Below, one piece after another: positions 5,015 through 5,868 of a stretch of DNA of 5,868 nucleotides. A program made the position numbers and the translations under genes. This DNA is from Pseudomonadota bacterium. GTDB lineage: Bacteria; Pseudomonadota; Alphaproteobacteria; Rhodobacterales; Rhodobacteraceae. Every line of letters starts with the position of its first letter. Within the stretch, counting starts at the first letter, position 1. The stretch lies in NCBI GenBank assembly GCA_022573605.1, contig JACZTQ010000208.1:1-5868 (forward strand), in the 5' to 3' direction. The notes below the pieces were generated by a model. It was given only the letters and a program-made list of their open reading frames with translations, ran no database searches and was not told where the DNA came from.

Positions 5015-5868
5015 ATGAAAAGAGTGATCGCAACCGCACTTGCCGGCGCCCTGGCGCTGGCCACCGCCCAGGCAAGCGCCGCCGACAAGGTGACGCTGCA
5101 ACTGAAATGGGTCACCCAGGCCCAGTTCGCCGGCTACTACGTGGCCCAGGACCAGGGTTTTTACGCCGACGAGGGGCTCGAGGTCGAGATCAAGCCCGGC
5201 GGGCCCGACATCGCGCCCGCCCAGGTGCTGGCCGGCGGCGGCGCCGACGTGGTGCTCGACTGGATGCCCTCGGCCCTGGCGACCCGCGAGAAGGGGGTGA
5301 TGCTGGTCAACATCGCCCAGCCGTTCAAGTCGTCGGGCATGATGCTGACCTGCCGCAAGGAGACCGGCATCACCGGACCCGAGGACTTCCGCGGCAAGAC
5401 CCTCGGGGTCTGGTTCTTCGGCAACGAATACCCGTTCCTGAGCTGGATGAGCCAGCTCGGCATCCCGACCGACGGCTCCGAGGGCGGCGTCACCGTGCTG
5501 AAGCAGGGCTTCAACGTCGATCCATTGCTGCAGAAGCAGGCCGACTGCGTCTCGACCATGACCTACAACGAATACTGGCAGATCATCGACGCCGGCATCC
5601 CGGCCGACGAGCTGGTGGTGTTCAAATACCAGGAGCAGGGCGTGGCGACGCTGGAGGACGGCATCTACGTGCTCGAGGACAACCTCAAGGACCCGGCCTT
5701 CGAGGACCGCATGGTGCGCTTCGTGCGGGCCTCCATGAAGGGCTGGAAATGGGCCGAGGAGAACCCCGACGCCGCCGCCGACATCGTGCTCGAGAACGAC
5801 ATGACCGGGGCCCAGACCCAGAAGCACCAGCGCCGCATGATGGGCGAGATCGCCAAGCTGACGGCGGG
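5015..5868 (+). CDS. NMT1/THI5-like ABC substrate-binding protein, 3' end cut off
   Basis: Periplasmic solute receptor of the importer; 284 complete residues are visible and the frame runs off the window without a stop. A classic signal peptide is present: basic MKRV, hydrophobic LAGALALAT, then ASA with predicted cleavage after residue 22. There is no lipobox cysteine, so it should be a free periplasmic protein. The mature start, LQLKWVTQAQFAGYYVAQDQGFY (28-50), followed by DEGLEVEIKPGGPD, is diagnostic of the NMT1/THI5-like fold used by receptors for thiamine pyrimidine precursors (ThiY), riboflavin (RibY) and related ligands. LDWMPSAL (81-88) and the GKTLGVWFFGNEYPF region, where this family contacts its ligand, are rich in aromatic residues, consistent with binding a flat ring. 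Family members are usually about 310-340 residues, so only the last few dozen are missing. Context beside a hydantoinase favours a pyrimidine or cyclic ureide ligand; the exact ligand is unknown. Confidence 0.92.
   Translation, partial: MKRVIATALAGALALATAQASAADKVTLQLKWVTQAQFAGYYVAQDQGFYADEGLEVEIKPGGPDIAPAQVLAGGGADVVLDWMPSALATREKGVMLVNIAQPFKSSGMMLTCRKETGITGPEDFRGKTLGVWFFGNEYPFLSWMSQLGIPTDGSEGGVTVLKQGFNVDPLLQKQADCVSTMTYNEYWQIIDAGIPADELVVFKYQEQGVATLEDGIYVLEDNLKDPAFEDRMVRFVRASMKGWKWAEENPDAAADIVLENDMTGAQTQKHQRRMMGEIAKLTA

Noticed and set aside
3968..5827. Very long minus-strand open frame antisense to permease 2 and the receptor
   Set aside because: It is a GC-bias shadow: the plus-strand genes have complete family motifs, and the antisense product is low-complexity, rich in H, G, D and R, with no recognisable domain.
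1..5868. CRISPR array, tRNA, rRNA or a defence system
   Set aside because: No regularly spaced direct repeats, no tRNA-like cloverleaf and no defence-type protein domains were seen.

Overview
The window looks like chromosomal DNA from a GC-rich alphaproteobacterium. Codon third positions in the main operon are almost all G or C, the upstream leader carries GC-rich imperfect palindromes of a kind common in alphaproteobacterial intergenic regions, and the gene set resembles pyrimidine or hydantoin catabolism loci of that class. The genus cannot be fixed from this sequence alone.

Positions 1 to about 615 hold one end of an IS630-family insertion sequence on the minus strand. Its transposase upstream frame is complete (8-532) and ends in a run of seven A residues. 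At that run, reading on in the -1 frame restores IS630-like coding, so the transposase is probably made by frameshifting. The transposase ribosome binding site sits in the loop of a perfect 6-bp hairpin. The rest of the element lies beyond the left edge. Positions 619-926 hold no credible gene. They contain a perfect inverted repeat GTGAAA-AA-TTTCAC (811-824) that may be an operator, followed by a compact run of three GC-rich hairpins (829-899) just before the first gene of the operon.

Positions 927-5868 form one tightly packed plus-strand operon: dihydropyrimidinase/hydantoinase (927-2387), ABC transporter ATPase (2393-3184), two different ABC permeases (3174-4091 and 4088-4957) and an NMT1/THI5-like periplasmic binding protein (from 5015, cut by the right edge). 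Neighbouring genes overlap by 4 or 11 bases or are 5 bases apart; only the binding protein has a longer spacer (57 bases) and its own strong ribosome binding site.

The likely joint role is import of a cyclic ureide or pyrimidine (for example uracil, thymine, dihydrouracil or a hydantoin) through the ABC importer and opening of the reduced ring by the hydrolase, giving an N-carbamoyl-beta-amino acid or N-carbamoyl amino acid. The enzyme family is clear from its metal ligands. The transported substrate is inferred from gene order only. No defence system, CRISPR array or RNA gene was seen; the most open question is the specificity of this importer with its two permeases.
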